Positions 53,154-64,000 of a stretch of 64,000 nucleotides of DNA are shown piece by piece (the first letter of the stretch is position 1; each line of letters starts with the position of its first letter). The translations under genes were made by a program, and so were the position numbers. Under the pieces are notes generated by a model. That model was not told the origin of the DNA and did no database searches. It saw only the letters and a program-made list of their open reading frames with translations. Origin of the DNA: Huaxiibacter chinensis. GTDB lineage: Bacteria; Pseudomonadota; Gammaproteobacteria; Enterobacterales; Enterobacteriaceae. The stretch covers positions 1-64,000 of the forward strand of contig NZ_JAJVHF010000013.1 of NCBI RefSeq assembly GCF_022171985.1, read 5' to 3'.

Positions 53154-54278
53154 TTATCGCTGCGGCAAATACTGCAGCGGGTTTACGGATTTCCCCTTGT
53201 AACGAATTTCAAAATGCAAGCGTGTAGAACTGGTTCCGGAACTACCCATGGTAGCTATTTTCTGCCCCGCCTTGATTTCTTGTTGTTCCCGGACCAGCAT
53301 TGTATCGTTATGGGCGTAGGCACTCAGGTAATCATCGTTATGTTTTATGATAATAAGATTACCGTAACCACGAAGTGCGTTACCGGCATATACCACGCGT
53401 CCATCTGCGGTCGCGACGATAGCCTGTCCCTTACTTCCTGCGATATCGATCCCTTTATTTCCTCCTTCAGAGGAAGAGAAGTTCTCGAACACCTTCCCGT
53501 CAGTAGGCCAACGCCATGTTGAAACTGGCGCGCTGGCATTCTGACTGCTCGCAGCGGGTACGGTAGAGCTAACCACAGGTGCCGTAACCGGTGCTGTGAC
53601 GACAGTCGCAGACGGCTTATTATTCGGCAACATTTTGTTAGCACTCTGTTCACCTGAGTCTTCAGAATACGTAATTGTCGGTTGCGAAGCAACCACCGCG
53701 CTTGTTTTTTGCGCAGGCTGGACGCTGTTATTTTGCGCAGTGACATCCGCGGCTGAAACTGAGTTGCCTGGCGTTAACGGCGTACCGGTGGCATTGCCTA
53801 CCTGCAGCGTTTGGCCCACTTCCAGACCATACGGGGCCTGGACGTTATTTCGTTGCGCAAGGTCACGGAAATCGTTCCCGGTAATCCATGCGATATAGAA
53901 TAGGGTATCGCCCCGTTTAACGGTGTACGTACTGCCGCCGGTATAGCTACCTTTCGGAATGTTCCCATACTTACGGTTATAAACTATACGGCCATTTTCA
54001 GTCTGCACCGCCTGCTGAACAGGCTGGATAGACGTTGGCTGGGAGACAGGTTGTTGTACCGGTTGAATTTGTGGCGCTTGCTGTACCGCCGGGGTGCCCA
54101 TTTTAGGCGGAGGCGTAATCATCATTCCGCCAGACGTATCGCCCGAACCGCTATTCCCGCCGATGGACGTGACCGGCGCAGGCGCGTTATTGGAACTGGA
54201 GCACCCCGCCAGCCAAAGCGAAACGCATGTTAATGCCGCAACACGGCTGATGGTGAATTTTGGGCTTCCCGCGCTCAT
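53154..54278 (-). CDS. nlpD: Murein hydrolase activator lipoprotein NlpD
   Basis: NlpD is an outer-membrane lipoprotein that activates the amidase AmiC during cell separation. The 374 residues have a lipobox LAGC, a Gln/Pro-rich linker near 60-90, a LysM domain ([14 protein letters not shown] near 117-130) and a C-terminal M23/LytM domain. The LytM domain lacks the zinc His (GIDIAG in place of GxHxG), so it is non-catalytic. The rpoS leader and probable promoter lie within and after it. Confidence 0.96.
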   Translation of the reverse strand: MSAGSPKFTISRVAALTCVSLWLAGCSSSNNAPAPVTSIGGNSGSGDTSGGMMITPPPKMGTPAVQQAPQIQPVQQPVSQPTSIQPVQQAVQTENGRIVYNRKYGNIPKGSYTGGSTYTVKRGDTLFYIAWITGNDFRDLAQRNNVQAPYGLEVGQTLQVGNATGTPLTPGNSVSAADVTAQNNSVQPAQKTSAVVASQPTITYSEDSGEQSANKMLPNNKPSATVVTAPVTAPVVSSTVPAASSQNASAPVSTWRWPTDGKVFENFSSSEGGNKGIDIAGSKGQAIVATADGRVVYAGNALRGYGNLIIIKHNDDYLSAYAHNDTMLVREQQEIKAGQKIATMGSSGTSSTRLHFEIRYKGKSVNPLQYLPQR

Positions 54279-54395
54279 TTATTCCCCCAGGAATGTGTTA
54301 ACTACCAGTGACTTAGAATTGACCATAGTGGCACGAACGGTTTGCCGATCACCATACGCGGAAAATTTCCTAAAAACCCTGGAAAATTCCGAGTC

Positions 54396-55757
<1,362 letters not shown>

Positions 55758-55777
<20 letters not shown>

Positions 55778-56807
55778 ATTCACCCGACGTGTTGATAAGT
55801 TCCCTGACAACACTGGTGGCAAAGCTACCTGCCGGCAGCCAGAAGCGTAACTCGACGGTTACGTCATCCCACCAGTTCCAGCTAAGCTGTTGCGGATAGA
55901 GCAGCATCGCCCGGCGTGCCGCTTCGACTTTTTCCCGCATCAGCAATGATTGCAATTCCGTCGCATCCGCGACGGCAGAACGTTCCGCTTCCAGCGCCTC
56001 GCCCTGCGTGCCCCACTCTCCCGTGCCCGGCAGAGCGGCCGTAATCATTAACGACTTATTCGCGACGCGCGCCTGAACATCGGCCATTTCTTCCGCCGTG
56101 GCGACGAACCAGCTGCCGCGTCCCGCTAATTGTAGCGCATCGCCGACAACAACTTGATTCGCGTCCGGTTTTTTCAGACGCTCGCTCACAATCTGATTAA
56201 ACAACGCACTGCGTGCCGCCGACAACCAAAAACTGCGTTTATTCCTGTCACGCACCGGAGCATTGCTTTGCGCCCAGCGTAACGCCCCATGCAGGTTGCT
56301 GCCGCCAATGCCAAAACGTTGTGCGCCGAAATAGTTCGGTACCCCCTCACGGGCGATAGCCGTCAGCCGTTTTTCGACGTCGTCACGATCGGTCACTTCA
56401 CGCAGGATCAGCGTAAAGTTGTTGCCTTTCAACGCGCCCAGACGAAGCTTGCGCTTATGGCGGGCATACTCAAGTACTTTACAGCCCTCAAGCTCAAATT
56501 TGCTTAAATCAGGCATCCCATTGCCGGGAACGCGTGCGCACAGCCATTGCTCGGTAACGGCGTGTTTGTCTTTTTGCCCGGCAAAGCTGACTTCACGGGC
56601 CTGAATTTTCAAAAATTTTGCCAGCGCCTCGGCCACAAAGCGGGTATTGCAGCCGTTTTTGAGGATCTTGACCAGGATATGCTCACCCTCGCCGTCCGGC
56701 TCAAAACCTAAATCTTCAATGACCACAAAATCTTCAGGATTGGCTTTTAACAGGCCCGTCCCGTGCGGTCTGCCGTGCAAATAGGTCAGATCATCAAACG
56801 CCGTCAT
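55758..56807 (-). CDS. truD: tRNA pseudouridine(13) synthase TruD
   Basis: TruD makes pseudouridine 13 in tRNA-Glu. The 349-residue protein has the catalytic Asp in [14 protein letters not shown] near 75-88 and the [12 protein letters not shown] motif near 154-165. It overlaps ispF by 4 bp and surE by 20 bp. Confidence 0.97.
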
Positions 56808-57283
56808 TTTACCGCCTTCACCAGAAGCGCCACCGCCTCACAGGCAATCCCTTCACCCCGGCCGGTAAAGCCGAGTTTTTCAGTGGTGGTGGCTTTTACG
56901 TTGACGTCATCCATATGACAGCCGAGATCTTCGGCAATAAACACGCGCATCTGCGGAATGTGAGGCAGCATTTTCGGTGCCTGAGCAATAATCGTCACAT
57001 CAACGTTACCCAGCGTATAGCCTTTAGCCTGAATACGACGCCAGGCCTCACGCAGCAATTCGCGGCTGTCGGCGCCTTTGAAGGCCGGGTCGGTATCCGG
57101 AAACAGCTTGCCGATATCGCCTAACGCCGCCGCGCCAAGCAGGGCATCGGTTAATGCATGCAGCGCAACGTCGCCATCAGAATGCGCCAGCAGCCCTTTT
57201 TCATAGGGAATGCGCACGCCGCCAATGATAATCGGGCCTACGCCACCAAAGGCGTGTACGTCAAAACCGTGTCCAATTCGCAT
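56804..57283 (-). CDS. ispF: 2-C-methyl-D-erythritol 2,4-cyclodiphosphate synthase IspF
   Basis: IspF cyclises CDP-ME 2-phosphate to MEcPP in the MEP isoprenoid pathway. The 159-residue protein has the zinc ligands in [10 protein letters not shown] near 4-13 (Asp8, His10) and [25 protein letters not shown], His42 among them. It abuts ispD, sharing one base. Confidence 0.98.
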   Translation of the reverse strand: MRIGHGFDVHAFGGVGPIIIGGVRIPYEKGLLAHSDGDVALHALTDALLGAAALGDIGKLFPDTDPAFKGADSRELLREAWRRIQAKGYTLGNVDVTIIAQAPKMLPHIPQMRVFIAEDLGCHMDDVNVKATTTEKLGFTGRGEGIACEAVALLVKAVK

Positions 57284-57993
57284 TATGCGTTCTCCTGATG
57301 CGTCGTACGGGTAAGATAGAATTCCGCCAGCTGTAAGTCTTCCGGGCGCGTGATCTTAATATTATCAGCGCGTCCCTCCACGATAACCGGATGATAACCG
57401 CAATATTCCAGCGCCGATGCTTCATCGGTGATGGTCGCGCCTTCATTAAGCGCGCGGGTTAAGCAGTCGTGGAGCAGCTCGCGGGGAAAAAACTGAGGCG
57501 TCAGCGCATGCCATAAATCGACGCGCTCGACGGTGTGGGCGATGGCCTGCGCTCCCGGCTCGGCGCGTTTCATGGTGTCGCGCACGGGTGCGGCCAGAAT
57601 GCCGCCAATCGGGCTGGTGTCGCTCAGCGCCAGCAGTCGCGCCAGGTCATCCTGGTGCAAACAAGGACGCGCTGCGTCGTGCACCAGAACCCAGGGCGCG
57701 TCACCCGCGGCGCGGAGGCCCGCCAGAACGGAATCAGCACGTTCGGAGCCACCGTCAACAACGGTAATTTGGGGATGATGGGCCAGCGGAAGCGCGGCAA
57801 AGCGGGCGTCGCCCGGACTGATAGCGATAATGACACGCGTCACCCGTGGATGGGCAAGAAGCGCCGCCACGGAGTGTTCAAGTATCGTCTTATCACCCAT
57901 TGAAAGGTATTGTTTAGGACACTCTGTCTGCATGCGCCGACCAACGCCAGCGGCCGGTACCACGGCGCACACATCCGAAAAAGTCACTGCCAT
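57283..57993 (-). CDS. ispD: 2-C-methyl-D-erythritol 4-phosphate cytidylyltransferase IspD
   Basis: IspD couples CTP with MEP to give CDP-ME, the third step of the MEP pathway. The 236-residue protein has the nucleotide motif [12 protein letters not shown] near 10-21, and VHDAARPCL near 104-112. The start MAVTFSDVC matches E. coli; the longer frame upstream overlaps ftsB. It pairs with ispF. Confidence 0.97.
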   Translation of the reverse strand: MAVTFSDVCAVVPAAGVGRRMQTECPKQYLSMGDKTILEHSVAALLAHPRVTRVIIAISPGDARFAALPLAHHPQITVVDGGSERADSVLAGLRAAGDAPWVLVHDAARPCLHQDDLARLLALSDTSPIGGILAAPVRDTMKRAEPGAQAIAHTVERVDLWHALTPQFFPRELLHDCLTRALNEGATITDEASALEYCGYHPVIVEGRADNIKITRPEDLQLAEFYLTRTTHQENA

Positions 57994-58012
57994 GTCGTAA
58001 TCCTGGGCCTGA

Positions 58013-58324
58013 TTATCGATTATTTTGTACTGAGCCCTGATTGCGTTTAGACGCATCTGGAACCAGGCGATAAAAAGTTTCACCCGGCTTAGTCATACTG
58101 AGTTCATTACGTGCGCGTTCCTCAATCGCCTCCTGACCGCCATTGAGATCGTCAATTTCGGCAAACAGTTGATCGTTGCGCGCTTTAAGTTTGGCGTTTG
58201 TTGCCTGCTGTGCTGTTACGTCGTCATTGACACGGCTATAGTCGTGCAGACCATTTTTGCCGAACCACAGCGAATACTGAAGCCAGACCAGCAAAGCCAG
58301 CAACAGAAGCGTTAATTTACCCAT
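58013..58324 (-). CDS. ftsB: Cell division protein FtsB
   Basis: FtsB is a single-pass division protein that forms a complex with FtsL and FtsQ. The 103 residues start with a membrane helix ([19 protein letters not shown] near 4-22) followed by a periplasmic coiled coil ([15 protein letters not shown]). It is in line with ispD, 19 bp apart. Confidence 0.97.
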   Translation of the reverse strand: MGKLTLLLLALLVWLQYSLWFGKNGLHDYSRVNDDVTAQQATNAKLKARNDQLFAEIDDLNGGQEAIEERARNELSMTKPGETFYRLVPDASKRNQGSVQNNR

Positions 58325-58402
58325 CCTGCCCCCTGAAAAACGGCATCATCATCCCATAACTTTCCGCTGGACTCTACTCTGGGGTTTTAATTATGTCTTA
58401 AG

Positions 58403-58726
58403 TTAGCCCATGAGCCATAAAAATAGCAGGCCGAAGATAATGACAACGGTGGCGATCGTCACGATCGTGCTGTAAAGCAGGCGGCCATTGAGCAACGAAT
58501 GCAGCGCGATGCCGACGACCACGGCCACGGGCATCAGCGCCAGAAAGAACGGCCAGGTGTACAGGAAGAAAAAGAGCGTATTGCGGCCATAGATCATGAA
58601 AGGGATGCCCAGCGCCAGCAACCATGAGACGAAACCGACCACCGCCCCGGGCAGTGACCAGGTCGTTTCGTCAGGCGTCGAAAATGTATCCGACCCGGTA
58701 ATAATGTAGTTTTGGCTTTCGCGCAT
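58403..58726 (-). CDS. ygbE: Inner-membrane protein YgbE (DUF3561)
   Basis: A 107-residue membrane protein of unknown function with three hydrophobic segments (GAVVGFVSWLLALGIPFMI, FFLYTWPFFLALMPVAVVV and a C-terminal helix). Start at MRESQNYII is preferred over the ATG six codons earlier because AGGATCC precedes it and the family starts there. It lies between ftsB and cysC. Confidence 0.92.
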   Translation of the reverse strand: MRESQNYIITGSDTFSTPDETTWSLPGAVVGFVSWLLALGIPFMIYGRNTLFFFLYTWPFFLALMPVAVVVGIALHSLLNGRLLYSTIVTIATVVIIFGLLFLWLMG

Positions 58727-58784
58727 AAGGGATCCTGTAACCATGACCAGTCGTTCGGGAGAATCACGCCCCGAACGATACGTC

Positions 58785-59390
58785 TCAGGATCTGATAATA
58801 TCGCCCTGTCTGAGCAGGTCTAATAATTGGCTTACTAAATTTGTTACCAATTGTTGACCATCCAGGTGAATGTCTGGCGATTCAGGAATTTCGTATACAG
58901 AATCAATTCCCGTGAAATGGCGCAACTCTCCCGCCCGCGCTTTCTTATACAGCCCTTTAGGATCGCGTTCCTCGCAAATCGCCAGCGGCGTATCCACGAA
59001 GACTTCGATAAAGCGATCGTTACCCACTCGTTCCCGCACCATCTGGCGTTCAGCGCGATGGGGAGAGATAAACGCCGTCAATACTACCAGTCCGGCGTCG
59101 GCCATGAGGCTGGCCACTTCGCCTACGCGCCGAATGTTCTCTTTGCGATCGTTATCGCTAAAGCCCAAATCGCTGCAAAGCCCGTGGCGGACGTTATCGC
59201 CATCCAGTAAATAGGTACTCACACCGGCCTGGTGGAGCGCCTCTTCCATTGCTCCCGCGACGGTGGATTTCCCCGAGCCCGACAGCCCGGTGAACCACAG
59301 TACAACCCCACGGTGGCCGTGGAGTTGTTCGCGCTGCGAGACCGTGACCGGATGAGGATGCCAGACGACGTTCTCATCGTGTTGCGCCAT
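58785..59390 (-). CDS. cysC: Adenylyl-sulfate kinase CysC
   Basis: CysC phosphorylates adenylyl sulfate to PAPS in sulfate assimilation. The 201-residue protein has Walker [10 protein letters not shown] near 35-43, DGDNVRHGL and the YKKARAGEL region. The stop of cysN shares a base with its start. It is the last gene of cysGDNC. Confidence 0.98.
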   Translation of the reverse strand: MAQHDENVVWHPHPVTVSQREQLHGHRGVVLWFTGLSGSGKSTVAGAMEEALHQAGVSTYLLDGDNVRHGLCSDLGFSDNDRKENIRRVGEVASLMADAGLVVLTAFISPHRAERQMVRERVGNDRFIEVFVDTPLAICEERDPKGLYKKARAGELRHFTGIDSVYEIPESPDIHLDGQQLVTNLVSQLLDLLRQGDIIRS

Positions 59391-60817
59391 TACTTTCCTC
59401 CCAGCAGATCGCGTGCGCCCCAGTGCGGGAAATGCTTACGTACCAGCGCGTTCAGCTCCAGCTCAAAGGCGCTGAATTCTGACGGTGCCGCGGCAGACTG
59501 CTCATGCGGTTGTCGCACCATGCCGGCCCCGACGGTCACGTTAGTCAGGCGGTCAATAAAGATCAGCCCACCGGTGACGGGGTTTTGCTGGTAACGATCT
59601 AGCACCAAAGGTTCATCAAAAATAAGATCCACCAGACCGATGCCGTTCAGCGGCAGTTCATTGACGCTGTGCTGCGTCAGCGTATTGATGTCCACCTGAT
59701 ACTGAACGCCTTCCACGCGTGCACGCGTTTTCTTACCCGCAATTTTAATGTCATAGCTTTGGCCTGGCGTCAGAGGCTGTTCCGCCATCCACACCACGTC
59801 CAGCGAGGCGCTCTGCACGGCAGGGACGGATTCCTGCGCATCCACCAGCAAATCGCCCCGGCTGATATCGATTTCATCTTTCAGTACCAAAGTAACCGCT
59901 TCGCCCGCGCCGGCTTCCTGTAAGTCGCCGTCAAAGGTGACGATGCGCGCAATCGACGACTCAACGCCAGAAGGCAGCACTTTGACACGCTGCCCGACCG
60001 TGACCACGCCGGATGCGAGGGTGCCTGAGAAGCCACGGAAATCGAGATTAGGACGGTTAACGTACTGAACCGGGAAACGCATCGGCTGGCTTGCCACCAC
60101 GCGCTGAATCTCAACGGTCTCCAGCACCTCCAGCAGCGTCGGGCCACTGTACCAGGGCATGTTAGCGCTCTGGGAGGCGACGTTATCGCCCTCCAGCGCC
60201 GACAGCGGCACGAAGCGGATATCCAGATCCCCCGGCAGTTGTTCTGCAAAGGTCAGATAGCTCTGGCGGATCTCGTCGAAAGCCTCTTCGCTGTAGTTGA
60301 CCAGATCCATTTTGTTGACCGCGACCACCAGATGTTTAATGCCCAGCAGCGTGGAGATAAAACTGTGCCGACGCGTCTGATCCAGCACGCCTTTACGGGC
60401 ATCCATCAGCAGAATCGCCAGCTCGCAGGTCGACGCGCCGGTCGCCATGTTACGGGTGTACTGCTCATGCCCCGGGGTGTCCGCAATGATAAATTTGCGC
60501 TTCTCGGTAGAGAAATAGCGGTACGCCACATCGATAGTAATGCCTTGTTCACGCTCGGCCTGCAGTCCATCGACCAGCAGTGCCAGGTCAAGCTTCTCGC
60601 CCTGGGTGCCGTGACGTTTGCTGTCATTATGCAGTGACGAGAGCTGGTCTTCGTAAATCTGGCGCGTATCGTGCAGCAGGCGACCAATCAGCGTACTTTT
60701 ACCGTCATCGACGCTGCCGCAGGTCAGAAAACGCAGCAGGCTTTTGTGTTGTTGTGCGTGGAGATACGCCTCGACGCCGCCTTCATCAGCAATTTGTTGT
60801 GCAATAGTGGTGTTCAT
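59390..60817 (-). CDS. cysN: Sulfate adenylyltransferase subunit 1 CysN
   Basis: CysN is the GTPase subunit that powers adenylation of sulfate by CysD. The 475 residues have the GTP motifs [15 protein letters not shown] near 35-49, [12 protein letters not shown] near 113-124 and NKMD near 168-171, with an EF-Tu-like domain 2 and 3. It lies between cysD and cysC with one- and nine-base junctions. Confidence 0.98.
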   Translation of the reverse strand: MNTTIAQQIADEGGVEAYLHAQQHKSLLRFLTCGSVDDGKSTLIGRLLHDTRQIYEDQLSSLHNDSKRHGTQGEKLDLALLVDGLQAEREQGITIDVAYRYFSTEKRKFIIADTPGHEQYTRNMATGASTCELAILLMDARKGVLDQTRRHSFISTLLGIKHLVVAVNKMDLVNYSEEAFDEIRQSYLTFAEQLPGDLDIRFVPLSALEGDNVASQSANMPWYSGPTLLEVLETVEIQRVVASQPMRFPVQYVNRPNLDFRGFSGTLASGVVTVGQRVKVLPSGVESSIARIVTFDGDLQEAGAGEAVTLVLKDEIDISRGDLLVDAQESVPAVQSASLDVVWMAEQPLTPGQSYDIKIAGKKTRARVEGVQYQVDINTLTQHSVNELPLNGIGLVDLIFDEPLVLDRYQQNPVTGGLIFIDRLTNVTVGAGMVRQPHEQSAAAPSEFSAFELELNALVRKHFPHWGARDLLGGK

Positions 60818-60826
60818 GGCGGCTCC

Positions 60827-61735
60827 TTAGAAATAACCCTGGCGTTTTTTCAGCTCCATCGAGCCTGCCTGATCGCGGTCAATCATGCGGCCCTGTCGCT
60901 CACTGGTGGTGGAGACCAGCATCTCTTCGATGATCTCCGGCAGCGTTTGCGCGTTGGATTCCACCGCGCCGGTCAGCGGCCAGCAACCGAGTGTACGGAA
61001 ACGGACCATCTCTTTTTTGATCACTTCGCCCGGCTGCAAGTCGATACGATCGTCATCGATCATCATCAGCATGCCGTCACGTTCGAGCACCGGACGTTCT
61101 GCCGCCAGGTAGAGAGGGACAATTTCGATATTTTCCAGATAGATGTACTGCCAGATATCCAGCTCGGTCCAGTTGGACAGCGGGAAGACGCGAATACTTT
61201 CGCCTTTATTAATCTGGCCGTTGTAGTTATGCCACAGCTCCGGACGCTGGTTTTTTGGGTCCCAGCGGTGGAAGCGATCGCGGAAAGAGTAGATGCGCTC
61301 TTTCGCGCGGGATTTTTCTTCGTCACGACGCGCCCCGCCGAAAGCCGCATCAAAACCATACTTATTCAGCGCCTGTTTTAGCCCTTCGGTTTTCATGATG
61401 TCGGTATGTTTGGCGCTGCCATGCACGAAGGGATTGATGCCCATCGCCACGCCTTCAGGATTTTTATGTACCAGCAGCTCGCAACCGTAGGCCTTTGCCG
61501 TGCGGTCACGGAATTCATACATCTCACGGAATTTCCAGCCGGTATCCACATGCAGCAACGGGAAAGGCAGTGTCCCTGGATAAAACGCTTTACGCGCCAG
61601 GTGCAGCATGACGCTGGAGTCTTTGCCGATGGAGTACATCATGACCGGGTTAGAAAATTCAGCAGCCACTTCGCGGATAATATGGATACTTTCCGCTTCG
61701 AGTTGCCGCAGGTGAGTCAGTCGTTTTTGGTCCAT
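60827..61735 (-). CDS. cysD: Sulfate adenylyltransferase subunit 2 CysD
   Basis: CysD makes adenylyl sulfate from ATP and sulfate. The 302 residues carry the PP-loop [12 protein letters not shown] near 35-46 and the [17 protein letters not shown] region ([17 protein letters not shown]). Start at 61735 is used because AAGGA is seven bases upstream; the ATG two codons earlier would be too close to it. It follows cysG after a few bases. Confidence 0.98.
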   Translation of the reverse strand: MDQKRLTHLRQLEAESIHIIREVAAEFSNPVMMYSIGKDSSVMLHLARKAFYPGTLPFPLLHVDTGWKFREMYEFRDRTAKAYGCELLVHKNPEGVAMGINPFVHGSAKHTDIMKTEGLKQALNKYGFDAAFGGARRDEEKSRAKERIYSFRDRFHRWDPKNQRPELWHNYNGQINKGESIRVFPLSNWTELDIWQYIYLENIEIVPLYLAAERPVLERDGMLMMIDDDRIDLQPGEVIKKEMVRFRTLGCWPLTGAVESNAQTLPEIIEEMLVSTTSERQGRMIDRDQAGSMELKKRQGYF

Positions 61736-61744
61736 AACCATTCC

Positions 61745-63118
61745 TTAAGACAGCGTTATCACAGAAGAATGAAAGCTCTCTGTGTCTGTTGTATGTTGAA
61801 ACCAGGCGAGCGTCTGGTGCAGCGCCACCACTTCTCCCACCACAATCAGGGCGGGCATCGGGGCATCTTTTGCCAGGTGTTCAAGGTGTTGTAATGTGCC
61901 GGTCGTCACCTGTTGATCGACCCGCGTCCCACGGGAAATCACCGCCACCGGCGTGGCCGCATCTCTCCCGTGACGAATAAGCTGTTCAGCGATTTCCGCC
62001 GCCTTCATGGTGCCCATATAAATCGCCAGCGTCTGGCGGCTCTGCGCCAGGTGGGACCAGTCAAATGGCGTACTGTCGGCTTTGTAATGCCCGGTTACGA
62101 ATGTCACACTTTGGGCGTAGTCGCGATGCGTCAGCGGAATACCGGCATAGGCCGTTACCGCAGAGGCGGCCGTGATACCTGGCACCACCTGAAACGGTAT
62201 CCCAGCCCCGGCAGCAGCCTGTAGCTCTTCGCCGCCGCGCCCAAAAATAAACGGGTCTCCCCCTTTCAGGCGTACCACGGTTTTGCCCTCTTTCGCCGCC
62301 GCAATCAGCATCTCATTGGTGTCGTGCTGAGAGACCGAGTGTTCATTCGCCCGTTTACCCACGCAGATTTGTTCCGCATCGCGGCGAATAAGCTCCCGAA
62401 TGCCGTCGGTCACCAGATGGTCATAAAACACCACGTCTGCGTCCTGGAGTACCTGTAAACCGCGTAACGTCAGGAGGCCGGGATCGCCCGGTCCTGCGCC
62501 GACCAGGATAATCTCCCCGGTGCTGCGTCCGGGGTTATCCAGCTCATCTTCCAGGATTTGCTGGGCGGCCGTTTCATTGCCCGCCTGCATCAGGCTGGCA
62601 AAGCGACCGCGAAAGACCCGCTCCCAGAAGCGGCGTCGCGCCGTCACGCTGGTTAAGCGCGTTTTGAGATGCGCGCGCCAGTAGCTCGCTTTCTCAGCCA
62701 TTCGCCCGAGGCTGGTGGGCAGCAGAGCCTCTATTTTTTCTCGCAGGACTCGCGCCAGTACCGGCGCGGTGCCGCCAGAGGAGATCGCCACGATCAACGG
62801 CGAGCGATCGACAATCGACGGGAAAATGAATGAACAGAGCGGCTGGTCATCAACCACATTCACCAGGCGAAACCGGGCGTTTGCCGCGTCGGAAATCCGA
62901 CGGTTAAGCTCGCGATTGGTTGTTGCCGCGATGACCAGGACGATGGAGTCCAGCATTGACTCGTCAAACTGCGCCTCTTTGACCACCTTGACCTGCGCCC
63001 CGGCACGACGCAAAAACAGCATTTTGCGTTCGGCAATTTCTCCCGTGCCGACAACCAGTACCGGACGGTCTTTCAGAGCAGCAAATAACGGCAGGTAGTC
63101 CACGATGTGAAAACTCAC
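61745..63118 (-). CDS. cysG: Siroheme synthase CysG
   Basis: CysG is a trifunctional enzyme making siroheme for sulfite reductase. The 457-residue protein joins an N-terminal precorrin-2 dehydrogenase/ferrochelatase ([11 protein letters not shown], near 22-32) to a C-terminal uroporphyrinogen methyltransferase ([16 protein letters not shown] near 219-234). In E. coli it sits with nirBDC. Here it is the first gene before cysDNC, three bases from the cysD frame, so siroheme supply may follow sulfate activation under CysB. Confidence 0.97.
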   Translation of the reverse strand: MSFHIVDYLPLFAALKDRPVLVVGTGEIAERKMLFLRRAGAQVKVVKEAQFDESMLDSIVLVIAATTNRELNRRISDAANARFRLVNVVDDQPLCSFIFPSIVDRSPLIVAISSGGTAPVLARVLREKIEALLPTSLGRMAEKASYWRAHLKTRLTSVTARRRFWERVFRGRFASLMQAGNETAAQQILEDELDNPGRSTGEIILVGAGPGDPGLLTLRGLQVLQDADVVFYDHLVTDGIRELIRRDAEQICVGKRANEHSVSQHDTNEMLIAAAKEGKTVVRLKGGDPFIFGRGGEELQAAAGAGIPFQVVPGITAASAVTAYAGIPLTHRDYAQSVTFVTGHYKADSTPFDWSHLAQSRQTLAIYMGTMKAAEIAEQLIRHGRDAATPVAVISRGTRVDQQVTTGTLQHLEHLAKDAPMPALIVVGEVVALHQTLAWFQHTTDTESFHSSVITLS

Positions 63119-63174
63119 TCATATTCAGGAATAGAGGGACTATAGGGGGCGGCTTAGAGTGAATGAAATTACGA

Positions 63175-63205
63175 ATTGGAATGAGTAGTTACTCAATGGA
63201 ATAAC
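63175..63205 (-). promoter_or_regulatory. Putative CysB-binding site upstream of cysG
   Basis: On the minus strand, GTTATTCCATTGAGTAAC (63205-63188) followed by a second ATTCC half (63179-63175 area) resembles CysB half-sites of the TTATTCC/ATAAC type. The stretch also has a GAGTA-GT-TACTC palindrome at its centre. It lies about 60-90 bp upstream of cysG in the 226-bp cysG-iap spacer. Confidence 0.45.
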
Positions 63206-63344
63206 GAGCTGAAAATATAAATATCAAAAAGTGCTTAACACGCCAGATTTCGGGCGTTTAAGAGCAAATGAAATTGTGCAGGAGCGATCACAGTTTCATA
63301 CTAGGCGGGTTAAAATTTTGCTCTGTTTTTTTAAAGGACTCACT

Positions 63345-64000
63345 ATGTTTTCCGCAACGCGCCACCGTATCGCTGCCCTGGCGTTCGGCGTTTGCTTTAT
63401 CCTCCCGGTTCAGGCGAAGGATCTTCCGCCTGGTGATATTGCCACTTTACAGGCTCGCCATATCGCGACCGTATTTCCGGGACGTATGACGGGCTCTCCG
63501 GCCGAAATGCTGTCAGCGGATTATCTGCGCCAGCAATTTGCGGAAATGGGCTACCAGAGCGATATCCGTGCGTTTCATAGCCGCTATATCTATACCTCGC
63601 GCAGCAATAATAAAAACTGGCACAACGTGACGGGCAGTACGGTTATCGCGGCACACGAAGGGAAAGCCGAACAGCAGATTATTATCATGGCGCATCTGGA
63701 TACCTTTGCGCCACTGAGCGATGCCGATACGGATAAAAACCTCGGCGGCCTGACGCTTCAGGGCGTCGACGATAACGCCGCAGGTTTAGGCGTATTGTTA
63801 GAGCTGGCTGAACGGCTGAAAAATATTCCCACGCAATACGGCATTCGATTTATTGCCACCAGCGGTGAAGAGGAAGGCAAACTCGGCGCTGAGAATGTCC
63901 TTAAACGCATGAGCGCCGCCGAAAAGAAAAATACGCTTCTGGTCATTAATCTCGATAATTTGATCGTCGGGGACAAACTTTATTTTAACAGCGGGAAGAC
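63345..64000 (+). CDS. iap: Alkaline phosphatase isozyme conversion aminopeptidase Iap, 3' end outside window
   Basis: Iap is a periplasmic M28 metallopeptidase that trims alkaline phosphatase. The visible 218 codons start with a signal peptide (MFSATRHRIAALAFGVCFILP then VQAKD). Metal residues are in MAHLDT, DDNAAG and SGEEEG. AAAGGA precedes the ATG. The end is beyond base 64000. It is divergent from the cys operon, as in E. coli. Confidence 0.92.
   Translation, partial: MFSATRHRIAALAFGVCFILPVQAKDLPPGDIATLQARHIATVFPGRMTGSPAEMLSADYLRQQFAEMGYQSDIRAFHSRYIYTSRSNNKNWHNVTGSTVIAAHEGKAEQQIIIMAHLDTFAPLSDADTDKNLGGLTLQGVDDNAAGLGVLLELAERLKNIPTQYGIRFIATSGEEEGKLGAENVLKRMSAAEKKNTLLVINLDNLIVGDKLYFNSGK

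Noticed and set aside
63119..63344. Possible CRISPR array near iap
   Set aside because: In E. coli a CRISPR-Cas locus lies beside iap, but this spacer has no regularly spaced repeats and no cas gene is in the window. The far side of iap is not visible.

Overview
The window is chromosomal DNA from a member of the Enterobacteriaceae, most likely Enterobacter or a close relative such as Lelliottia or Leclercia. Proteins closely resemble their E. coli counterparts, and the backbone order csrA-alaS-recX-recA ... srl-norRVW-hypF-hydN-asc-hyc-hyp-fhlA ... mutS ... rpoS-nlpD-pcm-surE-truD-ispFD-ftsB-cys-iap matches the E. coli order. Several insertions depart from E. coli: a zinc ABC importer, a nickel permease, a siderophore ABC/MFS cluster, a SymE-like toxin, a LysR/MFS module, and cysG joined to cysDNC. 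The genus is inferred from gene content; no marker search was possible.

Region 1 (1-10.1 kb, mostly minus strand) holds part of a tRNA-Ser/tRNA-Arg operon, csrA, alaS, recX, recA with its LexA box, pncC, a predicted Zur-controlled zinc importer headed by an unannotated 35-codon membrane ORF, and mltB. Region 2 (10.3-19.5 kb) holds the sorbitol PTS operon srlAEBD-gutM-srlR-gutQ and the nitric-oxide detoxification pair norR / norVW, with three NorR boxes.

Region 3 (19.6-41.7 kb) is devoted mainly to formate hydrogenlyase. It contains hydN-hypF joined to a nickel permease, the asc beta-glucoside operon, hycA-I encoding hydrogenase 3, the maturation genes hypA-E, and the activator fhlA. Sigma-54 promoters and FhlA-type inverted repeats sit before hydN, between hycA and hypA, and probably between hycA and hycB. 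Nickel uptake, maturation, structural subunits and regulation are therefore clustered in one segment. Repeat elements of about 150 bp split hycE from hycF.

Region 4 (41.7-52.1 kb) is the accessory part: a Fur-box-preceded siderophore ABC importer with an MFS transporter, ygbA with an NsrR-like site, a SymE-like gene under a LexA-like box, mutS, and a LysR / MFS / SnoaL-like module. Region 5 (52.1-64 kb) is conserved housekeeping: rpoS and nlpD, pcm-surE-truD-ispF-ispD-ftsB, ygbE, sulfate assimilation cysGDNC, and the start of iap, which runs off the window. I saw no prophage, insertion sequence or CRISPR array.
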